NCBI GenBank assembly: GCA_030156225.1
Contig: JASGMW010000033.1
Span: 1-32,390, forward strand
DNA from: Methanofollis sp.
GTDB lineage: Archaea > Halobacteriota > Methanomicrobia > Methanomicrobiales > Methanofollaceae
Direction: 5' to 3'
DNA: 32,390 nucleotides
Below, one piece after another: positions 1 through 8,380 of the stretch; the stretch's first letter is position 1, and the number at the start of each line of letters is the position of its first letter. Below the pieces are notes generated by a model. It was not told where the DNA came from. It did not search any database and saw only the letters and a list, made by a program, of their open reading frames with translations. A program made the translations under genes and the position numbers.

Positions 1-144
1 CGAATACGATGAACCGGCACATGCGTTCTTGTATCGATTGCCACCGGAGCGGGTTCCGGGATACGCACAGAGGTGGATGGATGCGGAAGATTGATAGGTC
101 TAAAATTAATTCGGGATACTACAGTGGAGAGGCACGGGACCATT

Positions 145-313
145 TCAGACGGATTCTTGTATCTTTTTGTAATATTTCAGTGCTTCTGCAGGTTCGAGGG
201 GGCTCTTCGTCGTCTGCTTCGTTGATGTCGTGCGCAAGGCCGCAGTCTTCGATGATGACGCCGACCGGTATGTTGTCTTCGGAGATCACGTGCCGGCGCT
301 TGATTTCAGACAT
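145..313 (-). pseudogene. RelB/Phd-like antitoxin relic, frameshifted
   Basis: Frame 1 reads MSEIKRRHVISEDNIPVGVIIEDCGLAHDINEADDEEP. Removing one C from the C5 run (G5 at 198-202 on +) continues as LEPAEALKYYKKIQESV*, the usual tail of such antitoxins. Confidence 0.6.
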
Positions 314-354
314 CGTTGTTCCCAGACATCGTTGTTCCCAGACATCGTTGTTCC
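307..354. repeat. Tandem direct repeat, 3 x 16 bp (cagacatcgttgttcc)
   Basis: Three identical consecutive units read directly at 307-322, 323-338 and 339-354. Confidence 0.95.
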
Positions 355-661
355 CGGCTGCACGCTGTCATGCCTGATGATAGAAACCATGATCCCCGGG
401 AAGGTGGAGGCGATCCGTGTCCGCACCGGGCAGAAAGGAGGTTGCGGAGGTATGGATGTCGCTCCAGCGGCCCGGTCCTGTCCCTTCACGCGCGCAGGAT
501 CCGCTCGCGCGGAGAGGTTTGCGAAGGCGACACGGTTCGCAACACACGTGCGCGGCGATCTCAGGGATGTGGAGGTTCCTTTCTACTGCACGCGACGATC
601 GATCCCCTCTCAGGTGCTGTTCCGGGTGGAACGGGATGCACGGTTTGAAGGCGGAATTCAC

Positions 662-1291
662 CTATTGTGATTGCCGGATGCATGCCTGTACCCCGGTATA
701 GAACGATTGAAAACTTGCCGATCGATTATTTTCCGGAATCATCATTCCCGATATGTTTGACGCGACTCGAATTTTCTGTTGTGGTCCGGAATAGCCTGCC
801 CGTTGAAGTACCCGTTCGAGCGTCTCCCATGTGTCGATGATTGCATCCGGATCTCGATATTTTACTTTGTTGCCCAGAGTTGCTGGTATTCCGGGATATG
901 CAGCGACAAGCGCGTCTATATCCCCAAAAAACCAGGCTTCGAGTTCATCTATTGCAATTCTATTCAGAACCTGAAATCGACCATCGTGCCGGGGTGAATT
1001 CTTTGTTGCAAGTCCTGCCCCTATCGCGATCTGTTCCAGTTTCTGTTTCAGTAACATACAGTCATCGCGATCTCTGTCAACCAGGACAATGATGGTGTAG
1101 TCTGGCGGGATCCATTTTTTATAGCCTCGCAGTCTGTCAGGCAATTTTTTTAAAATGTCTTTTTTTCCGTTATATGGGTGAATGTTGAACGAATCCTCGT
1201 TTCGTATCATTTTCGGGAAGATACTATTCAGCGCAGCGCGTGCCGATTCTTCTTCAAGGAGGATTTCAATGAGGTACCACCGGGATGTCAT
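662..1291 (-). CDS. DUF4276 family protein
   Basis: EILLEEESARAAL, GKKDILKKLPDRLRGYKKWIPPDYTIIVLVDRDRDDC and ELEAWFFGD motifs typical of DUF4276. Confidence 0.8.
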   Translation of the reverse strand: MTSRWYLIEILLEEESARAALNSIFPKMIRNEDSFNIHPYNGKKDILKKLPDRLRGYKKWIPPDYTIIVLVDRDRDDCMLLKQKLEQIAIGAGLATKNSPRHDGRFQVLNRIAIDELEAWFFGDIDALVAAYPGIPATLGNKVKYRDPDAIIDTWETLERVLQRAGYSGPQQKIRVASNISGMMIPENNRSASFQSFYTGVQACIRQSQ

Positions 1292-1563
1292 CCGGCTGGA
1301 GCCTGCTTGATTGTAAATCTATTATAGAGGTTCCGATAACAAAAGATAGTGGATTTCCTGTGCTAAATAATTTCTGAGTCGCCAGCTCCGCACCTGCTGG
1401 CCGGTGTTTTTTCGCTCTGCCTCTCCGGCGAGATAAGCTCGCCGTTTTCCGGGTCAGGTGCGACGGGGGCGTTGAAGATCATACGTCCGGGCAAAGCATC
1501 TATGGCAATGGTCTTTTCGGGGGGGATCTTCCTGTTTCCCTGACCTGCCCGGGTGGAATCACG

Positions 1564-1875
1564 TCATCCTTCTGCAGAGCAGACCTCGGCGGCGGCAACC
1601 ACGTCGTCCCTGAAATAGCGGCTCAGATCCTGCGGGGTGAGGAGATCGATCTCCTTTCCGCCGAAGGTGCGGGATAGTTCCTCCCGGATCGCAAAGAGCC
1701 GAAAAAATCCCGGGGTGTGGCCTTCTTCGAATTCCACGAGGATGTCTATGTCGCTCTCCGGCCCGAAATCGTCCCGGAGCACAGACCCGAAGAGGGAGAG
1801 TTTCCTGATGTGATATTTCCTGCAGATCTGCCTGATATCGTCATAAGGGACAGGGACATGCGGCGTGCCGGTCAT
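1564..1875 (-). CDS. MNT-type minimal nucleotidyltransferase (MntA-like antitoxin)
   Basis: LSLFGSVLRDDFGPESDIDILVEF = GSxxRxxxxxxSDIDxxV motif; KEIDLLTPQDL. Confidence 0.85.
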   Translation of the reverse strand: MTGTPHVPVPYDDIRQICRKYHIRKLSLFGSVLRDDFGPESDIDILVEFEEGHTPGFFRLFAIREELSRTFGGKEIDLLTPQDLSRYFRDDVVAAAEVCSAEG

Positions 1876-1993
1876 GGCGGATCACTGTAGGTACCTCTGG
1901 CGGTGTCTCCTGATTAAGTGTTCGCAGGGGTGGTGCCGGAAGGTGAGAGCGAGGTCGCCCCTGATCATGAAGGGGTGCTTCCCCCGGTATTGC

Positions 1994-2245
1994 CTACGAT
2001 ACGTCATCCAGGATCTGGAGGAACTGATCTTTTGTCAGGCCGGTTTCTCTGATTATCGTTCGAAGCAGTCCTCTACCTATCATCTCTCCTTCATGGACCG
2101 GGACAACGGTCATTCTTCCGTCGGGGTGTTTGAGGATGATGTGACTTCCTCGCTGCCTGATCGGTTCAAAACCAATGCGCTGGAGGGCCCGAACGATCGT
2201 TCTGCCATCAACAGCCCCCAACTTCGACAAATTGCACCCCGACAA
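1994..2245 (-). CDS. hicA: HicA family mRNA interferase toxin (start codon uncertain)
   Basis: [61 protein letters not shown], a classic HicA dsRBD-like fold with the GSH motif; overlaps upstream hicB. Confidence 0.85.
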   Translation of the reverse strand: MSGCNLSKLGAVDGRTIVRALQRIGFEPIRQRGSHIILKHPDGRMTVVPVHEGEMIGRGLLRTIIRETGLTKDQFLQILDDVS

Positions 2246-2423
2246 ATTCCCGATGATCGCTACTGTCTATTCCGCTCACCTCGATATAGAGGGCAATCGC
2301 CTCTTTGATCCGTTCCATCAGTTCGTCGATGCTTTTCGCCTGTGTGTGACATCCCGGCAGAGAGGGAACGTTTCCGACATAGTAGCCGTCTTCGTCTTTT
2401 TCGATCACGACACCGAGTTTCAT
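2208..2423 (-). CDS. hicB: HicB family antitoxin
   Basis: [48 protein letters not shown]. Confidence 0.88.
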   Translation of the reverse strand: MKLGVVIEKDEDGYYVGNVPSLPGCHTQAKSIDELMERIKEAIALYIEVSGIDSSDHREFVGVQFVEVGGC

Positions 2424-2514
2424 GGATTCTCAACGTATGATTCATCGATATTTTCTGATATAACAGTATGGTCAGGTCCATGTCGCCCGCAAAACGGTGA
2501 ATGCATGTCGCGCA

Positions 2515-2603
2515 GAGCCGTGGAAGGGGGCCGTAGTGCGCCACGCAGGATGCGAGGAGCGCCGCACCGACGGCGGCGATGCCGGAAGCGTGCAGGCGAT
2601 CCG
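2515..2603. repeat. Dispersed repeat copy A of a small membrane-protein gene fragment
   Basis: About 90 bp near-identical to 4762-4852; minus strand reads DRLHASGIAAVGAALLASCVAHYGPLP. Confidence 0.8.
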
Positions 2604-2651
2604 TTCTATTGGACGTAAAAGGGAGCACCGTTACAGCGAGAACCCGCCGGG

Positions 2652-3095
2652 TTATGATGCATCTGTAAGACGGTGCACCGTAAGAAATGGGCACCTCGTG
2701 AAATCATTGTCGAAAGTCGCAATATCGGTGATCGAGTGTTGAACACATGTTGCAGCGATAAGCGCGTCGTTTGGCAAAAGACCGCAATCGATCATGATTC
2801 GCCGTGCGGTTTCCTCTTCAGAGCGACTGAACGGAATCGTCCGGGCGAGATCGAGAAGTTTTTCGACTTTCAGAAGTTCGGTTTTGATCTCTGATAGAAT
2901 ATCCGGGTTTGCTTTTATTTCATGGGGTTTTCTGCCGGTGTATAATCGTATGAAGACATGGTATACCTCACTCCCGACAATTGCGTTACGGTATATGCGT
3001 TTCTTCTGGGTGAGGGCCAGAAAGTTCCTGTAGATCTCTTTGTCTCCCTCCAGGATTTTAAGGAAGACGTTCGAATCAATGAAGACTCCACTCAT
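2652..3095 (-). CDS. PIN-domain toxin (VapC-like)
   Basis: [48 protein letters not shown] acidic motifs. Confidence 0.85.
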   Translation of the reverse strand: MSGVFIDSNVFLKILEGDKEIYRNFLALTQKKRIYRNAIVGSEVYHVFIRLYTGRKPHEIKANPDILSEIKTELLKVEKLLDLARTIPFSRSEEETARRIMIDCGLLPNDALIAATCVQHSITDIATFDNDFTRCPFLTVHRLTDAS

Positions 3096-3273
3096 CGTCC
3101 AGTTCTTCCAGTGCTTTTGCTGTGTCTTTCCCTCTCAGGAGGCCGAATGCATCTTTGATGATTGAGGATGGCTCTTCTATGGTAATCTGGATTCGCACCC
3201 CTTCTTTCAGATCGAGTTTCTGGAGTGGTCGAAGGACGCCGGATTCATAGACGGCATCGATCACTTTCGTCAT
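3076..3273 (-). CDS. DUF104 / AF2212-like antitoxin
   Basis: [34 protein letters not shown]; overlaps the PIN gene by 20 bp. Confidence 0.85.
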   Translation of the reverse strand: MTKVIDAVYESGVLRPLQKLDLKEGVRIQITIEEPSSIIKDAFGLLRGKDTAKALEELDDEWSLH

Positions 3274-3337
3274 GTGTTTCTCCTATGGAGTTCATGGAAT
3301 TGAAGGTATCGCTTGCGCGATCACTTCGAGGTCCGCA

Positions 3338-3523
3338 TCAAAAGATCGTCGTTGTTCTGCCCCGTTCGTTAAGCACGGCCACACATCCGGCGATGGCGTC
3401 CTTGATGTTTTCCAGCGCCTCTTCAAGGGTTTCACCCTCCGAGTGGCAGCCGGGAAGTGCAGGGCAGCTGACGGTGAACCCGCCGTCTTTGTGGTCGGGC
3501 GTGACGACGACTTTGAAGATCAT
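3338..3523 (-). CDS. HicB family protein, orphan
   Basis: MIFKVVVTPDHKDGGFTVSCPALPGCHSEGETLEEALENIKDAIAGCVAVLNERGRTTTIF; ATG at 3521-3523. Confidence 0.8.
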   Translation of the reverse strand: MIFKVVVTPDHKDGGFTVSCPALPGCHSEGETLEEALENIKDAIAGCVAVLNERGRTTTIF

Positions 3524-3526
3524 GAT
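3438..3526. repeat. 89-bp perfect direct repeat, copy 1 (hicB 5' end)
   Basis: Identical base for base to 5670-5758. Confidence 0.92.
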
Positions 3527-3720
3527 CAGATGATGATTGCCGATGGAAGCGGATAATGGTCTGGGAGAAACGAGTCGGGAAACACTGCGCCAGAACCGGG
3601 AGGGCGGAGAAGCGACCGGTCCGGGGTTCATCTGGAGGGTGTGTTCGCGCCTGATGCCTCCGGGGAAAAACCGTGTAGGGCCGGGTCACCTTTATTATCC
3701 CGGACAGAAGAGTACCCGGA

Positions 3721-4197
3721 ATGATGACGATGGACAGCCATGGAGCAGATATGTTCGGGCCGGAAACCGGCCGCCTCCATGTCCTTGACCGGGAAGAGCA
3801 GTCCCGCGTTCTCCGGGCGGTGGGGGATGTCATGGGCCGGTTCCCCGCAGTCTCTCTCGGTTATGTCTTCGGTTCGTTTCTTCGGGGGCCGTTTCATGAT
3901 CTCGACTGTGCGGTCCTCCTCTCCGGGCTTCACTCGCCGTACGAGGCGATGAAGACTGCCCGGCGCATCGAAGGGGAGATCGAACGAGCGGTAGGCTACC
4001 TGTGCGTCGTCGAGTGCCGGGTTCTCAACGATGCCCCGGTCTCGTTTTCCTATGAGGTGATCCGGACGGGGCGTGCGGTGTACGTGCGGGAGCCTTCGGC
4101 AAGAGTCAGGTATGAAGCAGATCTGATCTCGGCCTGGCAGGACTATCAAGAGACACTGACCTGGTTCAACCGGCGATACCTGGAGCGATCGCCGTGA
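3721..4197 (+). CDS. MNT-type nucleotidyltransferase antitoxin (MntA-like)
   Basis: LGYVFGSFLRGPFHDLDCAVLLSG: GSFxRG-x3-DxD motif; overlaps the HepT-like gene. Confidence 0.85.
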   Translation: MMTMDSHGADMFGPETGRLHVLDREEQSRVLRAVGDVMGRFPAVSLGYVFGSFLRGPFHDLDCAVLLSGLHSPYEAMKTARRIEGEIERAVGYLCVVECRVLNDAPVSFSYEVIRTGRAVYVREPSARVRYEADLISAWQDYQETLTWFNRRYLERSP

Positions 4198-4622
4198 TGC
4201 TCCGGGATGAAGAGGGGATCATCGCTCATCTGCGAGAACTGGATGAGGCCCTTTCAGACTGGGAGCGATATCGGGCAGTTTCATATCAGGATTTCCAGAA
4301 GAACCGGGATACGAGAAATATGGTGCTCCACGCACTCCTGATCGGGATTCAGGCGACGATCGATATTGCCAATCACCTGATCGCCGGAGAGGATCTCAGG
4401 CGGCCTTCGACCTATCGTGAGAGTTTTGTCATCCTCTCGGAGCGGGGAGTTCTCACGCCCGAACTTGGAGAGGCAATGGGCGATCTGGCCGGGTTTCGGA
4501 ACGTGCTCGTTCATATCTACTGGCGTCTCAATCTGGAGGAGGTGTATCGGGTGTTGCAGAACGATCTCCCGGTGGTGAGAGAGTATGAGGCTGTGGTGAA
4601 GGGATGCCTGAAAGAAAGTTGA
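4194..4622 (+). CDS. HepT-like (DUF86) ribonuclease toxin
   Basis: LLIGIQATIDIANHLIA...LAGFRNVLVHIYWRLN, with the RxxxxH (RNVLVH) motif. Confidence 0.88.
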   Translation: MMLRDEEGIIAHLRELDEALSDWERYRAVSYQDFQKNRDTRNMVLHALLIGIQATIDIANHLIAGEDLRRPSTYRESFVILSERGVLTPELGEAMGDLAGFRNVLVHIYWRLNLEEVYRVLQNDLPVVREYEAVVKGCLKES

Positions 4623-4761
4623 AGCGGCTTTTTGTTCATGTGTCATCTGGCGTGGTGCCTGCCGCACCGTCCTCCAGTTCTTCACCCCCATCCCCCCCCG
4701 CCGCACGAACCATGCCGCGGCGAAGACGAGCGGCACCCCGATCGGGATGCAATAACCCGCG

Positions 4762-4852
4762 GGGCCGTGGAAAAGGGGGCCGTAGTGCGCCACGCAGGAG
4801 AGGAGGAGCGCCGCGGCGACTACGGCGATGCCAGAAGTGTGCAGGCGATCCG
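4762..4852. repeat. Dispersed repeat copy B of a small membrane-protein gene fragment
   Basis: Near-identical to 2515-2603; minus strand reads DRLHTSGIAVVAAALLLSCVAHYGPLFHGPAGYCIPIGVPLVFAAAWFVRR. Confidence 0.8.
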
Positions 4853-4907
4853 GTGGGGGCCATACTGCCAATGCTTATATCCGGTCGGTTCCATATAGCG
4901 CGCAGGT

Positions 4908-5159
4908 ATGAAGTTCACCATTATACTGGAACGAGATGAAGAGGAGCGGTATGTTGCGGAATGTACCGACCGGCCGGGATGCCTGTCCGGGGGCGACACC
5001 CCCGGGGAGGCGATCCGCAACATCAACGAGGCGATTCCGGGGTGCATCACGTCCCGCCTCAAGGTGGCGGCCGGTTCGGTTCATCTGCCGCCGGTGGATC
5101 GCACCGTCACAACTTCGCTCGATATTTCCGGGCCGACCGATGCCAAAAATGCCCCGTGA
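4908..5159 (+). CDS. HicB family antitoxin
   Basis: MKFTIILERDEEERYVAECTDRPGCLSGGDTPGEAIRNINEAIPG. Confidence 0.78.
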   Translation: MKFTIILERDEEERYVAECTDRPGCLSGGDTPGEAIRNINEAIPGCITSRLKVAAGSVHLPPVDRTVTTSLDISGPTDAKNAP

Positions 5160-5304
5160 ATCCGGGGATAAACATGTCGCCGCCCTGAAACGCGCCGGGT
5201 GGGAAATCAACCATATCGAAGGAAGCCATTCTATCCTTATCAAGAAAGGGATGCCGGTTCACCTGTCGGTTCCGGTCCATGCGGGCAGTCGCGTGGTGGG
5301 ATGA
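5140..5304 (+). pseudogene. HicA family toxin, C-terminally truncated
   Basis: MPKMPRESGDKHVAALKRAGWEINHIEGSHSILIKKGMPVHLSVPVHAGSRVVG*; lacks the usual GTLRxIIKxAGLTxxEF tail. Confidence 0.7.
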
Positions 5305-5328
5305 GCGTCTTTCTCCTCAGCCGACCGG

Positions 5329-5541
5329 TCAGAGCATCGCCGCAAATTCATCGACGGTGAGGCCTTGCGTCTTTGATGAGGTTTCGTAAAGTCCCTCTTT
5401 TCAATTCGTTATGGAGAGGGTGACATCCAGCCCGGCCTTTTCCATGATCATGTGGCTTCCCGTCTGCCTGGATGTGGTGAAACCGAATTTATGGAAGGTC
5501 TTGACTGCCGTCGAACCAGATATGACGGGGAGTTTCGCCAT
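5329..5541 (-). pseudogene. HicA toxin pseudogene with at least two frame disruptions
   Basis: MAKLPVISGSTAVKTFHKFGFTTSRQTGSHMIMEKAGLDVTLSI|NELKRGTLRNLIKDA|GLTVDEFAAML*, recovered only by switching frames. Confidence 0.8.
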
Positions 5542-5547
5542 GGTCTG

Positions 5548-5755
5548 TTACACGGACACGTCGATGACGCTGCTTCCCACGGCCTTGTGCGCACGCTCGT
5601 TGAGGACGGCGACACAACCCGGCGATGGCGTCCCTGATATTTTCCAGCGCCTCTTCGATGGTCTCTCCTTCCGAGTGGCAGCCGGGAAGTGCAGGGCAGC
5701 TGACGGTGAACCCGCCGTCTTTGTGGTCGGGCGTGACGACGACTTTGAAGATCAT
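5548..5755 (-). pseudogene. HicB pseudogene with 1-nt insertion
   Basis: MIFKVVVTPDHKDGGFTVSCPALPGCHSEGETIEEALENIRDAIAG, then removing one base gives CVAVLNERAHKAVGSSVIDVSV* ending just before hicA. Confidence 0.8.
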
Positions 5756-5758
5756 GAT
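5670..5758. repeat. 89-bp perfect direct repeat, copy 2 (hicB 5' end)
   Basis: Identical base for base to 3438-3526. Confidence 0.92.
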
Positions 5759-5977
5759 ATGATGATTTTTATCATCGCAGTATCGGATAATGGTTTGGAA
5801 GTACCTGTCCGGGAGATGTACGCCCGAACCCGGGGCGACGATGGAGATCCCGGTCGGGTGCCGGAAACGTGCCCGTCCCTGCAGGCGTCTCAATCAGGAA
5901 GGAGTGCGTGTCCGGTCACGCTTCGCCGACCGCCCCCCGCCACCACACGGGCGCTGGACCATCGGGAGTTCTCCCGG

Positions 5978-6193
5978 GTGAGCACGGACCCTGGCTGCTG
6001 CACCATCTGTGGTTGGGGGCGGGCGGTGTTTCTCTCGGTCGATGGGCGGGTCGTTTTGTGCGAGGGATGCTATGCCCGGCTGGTGCGGGCGTGGTGCGGG
6101 CGGAAGGGGATCGCGTTGACCCCTCTGGATCCATTGCAGACGCCGGCGGCGGTGCCCGGGATGGCAGGGGTGGGTTTTTGCGCCCCGGGGTGA
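5978..6193 (+). CDS. Small Cys-rich (possibly zinc-binding) hypothetical protein
   Basis: Putative GTG start: CCTICGWGRAVFLSVDGRVVLCEGCYARLVRAWCGRKG, two CxxC-like knuckles. Confidence 0.4.
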   Translation: MSTDPGCCTICGWGRAVFLSVDGRVVLCEGCYARLVRAWCGRKGIALTPLDPLQTPAAVPGMAGVGFCAPG

Positions 6194-6473
6194 TCGGGAA
6201 TTTGTTCTGGGTGGCGTTAAGGTGCGGTGACGGGGGACCCGTACGTGATGGTGATGTTCGGGTTTTACCGGGCGTGAGGCGGTGGTGGAGATGGTGAATG
6301 CGGGGGAAAGTCCCGAAATTGGATGAAATCAAACATTTCGTACGAGAATCATGGGAGTATGAAGAGATTTGCGGCACTAAGGTACAACCCGGAGAAGATA
6401 ATCTAAGTCATTCAGGAGCGCGAAAATCAAAAAATCTAATTCAGATGAAAACATCTGTCAAAAATAAGGTAGT

Positions 6474-7991
6474 ATGAGAGTTTTAATTGATACGAACATT
6501 CTGATCTACCGTGAAGACGATCGAGACGTCTCTCCAGAGATCAGTACCCTGATGAAGATCCTCAGCAAGACTCATACAGACGTACTGCTTCACCCGGCAT
6601 CATTAAAGGATATTCAGAGGGATAGAAACGAAGAGAGAAAACGGATTACTCTCTCCAAGGTAGAAGCCTATCAAATTCTGGAAAATGCTCCTGTACCCGA
6701 TGAAGACGAAGAATTTTTCGAAAATACTGGAGCGCCAAAGAGAGTCAATGATGAAACAGATAACCTGATTCTTTATTCTGTATATAAAAATGCAGTCGGG
6801 TTTTTAATCACAAACGATAACGGAATCCATTTAAATGCATCGAAACTCGGCATAGCAGACAGAGTATTTTATGTAGAGGACGCAATCGAATTTTTCGGAA
6901 AGGATCTGCCATCATCAGAGGCTGTATCCAAACCTTTCCCGCTGAAAAAAGGCTATGTAAGCGATCTCAATCCAGATGACCCCATTTTTGATACGTTAAA
7001 ACAGGTTTATCCAGAATTTGATGAATGGTTCACGGGTATTGCGAGAGAGGGACGTGAATGCTATTACAACAAACGGATCGACGGAACCCTGGGCGCAATA
7101 ATGATCTACAAATTTGAGGAAGAGCCTATCCCATCCAATCCCCCTCAACCGTCGATGAAACGCCTGAAAATTTCTACATTGAAAGTATCGCATGAGGGGA
7201 ATAAGATAGGTGAACTGCTGCTGAAAGTCGCATTTGGAATTGCAGCGGAAAATCATCTTTCTCAGGTGTATCTTACGCATTTCACCAAAGATGAGGACAG
7301 GCTTGTCTATCTGATTACTCAGTTTGGGTTTAAACAGGTGGGCATATTACCCGGCAATAGGGGCGAAAGAGTATTCGTTAAGAAATTATATCCTGCTGGC
7401 GAAGACTGTAAGGAACGTACTCCGCTACAGATCGCTGGAGAGTATTATCCATCATTTTATGACGGAAACAATGTCGATAAATTTGTCGTACCTATTCGGC
7501 CAGAATTTCATCGTCGTCTGTTCACTGACTTTTATGGTGACGGAAAAAGACAACTCACACTCGATGAAGCCATGGGGGATTTCATCGTAGAAGGTAACAC
7601 CATTAAAAAGGCGTACCTTACCCACAGCAAAATCAAGAAACTGAAAGAAGGAGATCTTGTATTGTTCTATAGATCTCGTGACATAAAAGCAATCACATCT
7701 CTGGGTGTTATCGAAAAAGTCCACTATGCACTGAGTAACCCTGAAGAGATAACAGAAATCATAGGTAAAAGGAGTGTTTATTCCAAATCTGAGATTGAAT
7801 TATTCCAAAAACCGCTTACTGTAATTCTATTTAAACACCATATGAATTTAAAGAATCCGGTCAAATTGTCAGTATTGATAGAATCCGGCATATTAAACGG
7901 TCAACCTCAAACCATACAGGAAATAGATGATGATGAATTCAGCAAGATCAAGAAACTTGGTGAAATAAATGAACGTTTTACTATCCATTAA
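6474..7991 (+). CDS. PIN - GNAT acetyltransferase - EVE/PUA-like fusion protein
   Basis: N-term MRVLIDTNILIYRED...DNLILYSVYK...FLITNDNGI (PIN); middle ISTLKVSHEGNKIGELLLKVAFGIAAENHLSQVYLTHF (GNAT motif A region); C-term AYLTHSKIKKLKEGDLVLFYRSRDIKAITSLGVIEKV (EVE/PUA-like). Confidence 0.82.
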   Translation: MRVLIDTNILIYREDDRDVSPEISTLMKILSKTHTDVLLHPASLKDIQRDRNEERKRITLSKVEAYQILENAPVPDEDEEFFENTGAPKRVNDETDNLILYSVYKNAVGFLITNDNGIHLNASKLGIADRVFYVEDAIEFFGKDLPSSEAVSKPFPLKKGYVSDLNPDDPIFDTLKQVYPEFDEWFTGIAREGRECYYNKRIDGTLGAIMIYKFEEEPIPSNPPQPSMKRLKISTLKVSHEGNKIGELLLKVAFGIAAENHLSQVYLTHFTKDEDRLVYLITQFGFKQVGILPGNRGERVFVKKLYPAGEDCKERTPLQIAGEYYPSFYDGNNVDKFVVPIRPEFHRRLFTDFYGDGKRQLTLDEAMGDFIVEGNTIKKAYLTHSKIKKLKEGDLVLFYRSRDIKAITSLGVIEKVHYALSNPEEITEIIGKRSVYSKSEIELFQKPLTVILFKHHMNLKNPVKLSVLIESGILNGQPQTIQEIDDDEFSKIKKLGEINERFTIH

Positions 7992-8370
7992 ACCGGTTTA
8001 CACCTCCAGAATAATTGCAGGAACGAAAAAATATGAGTTTCGGAGAGTTATCTTTAGAAGGAAGAACATCAATTCGGTTTATATTTATTCAAGTTATCCT
8101 GTTAAAAAAATCATCGGCAAATTCACAGCAGGTAAGATCCTGGAAGACAGGCCGGATCTGCTGTGGGAGACTGTAAAAGATAAATCAGGACTGAGCGAGT
8201 CAGAATTTTTCAAGTATTTCGCAGGAAAGTCAAAGGGTTTTGCAATAGAGATCGGTGAGTTTACGCTCTTCAAGGATCCCATTGATCCAAGAAAGTGCTA
8301 TAAAAATTTTATTCCTCCTCAATCTTTTTGCTATCTTGACCACGATCTATTAGAAAATCCCCCCAATTGA
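7969..8370 (+). CDS. ASCH-domain (PUA-like) protein
   Basis: MNVLLSIKPVYTSRIIAGTKKYEFRRVIFRRKNINSVYIYSSYPVKKIIGKF, ASCH pattern; overlaps the preceding gene by 23 bp. Confidence 0.82.
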   Translation: MNVLLSIKPVYTSRIIAGTKKYEFRRVIFRRKNINSVYIYSSYPVKKIIGKFTAGKILEDRPDLLWETVKDKSGLSESEFFKYFAGKSKGFAIEIGEFTLFKDPIDPRKCYKNFIPPQSFCYLDHDLLENPPN

Positions 8371-8380
8371 TGCCTCATGA

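Noticed and set aside
1380-1560. Minus-strand coding-like fragment (RKIPPEKTIAIDALPGRMIFNAPVAPDPENGELISPE)
   Set aside because: Looks like part of a real protein, but no start, no full ORF and no family I can name.
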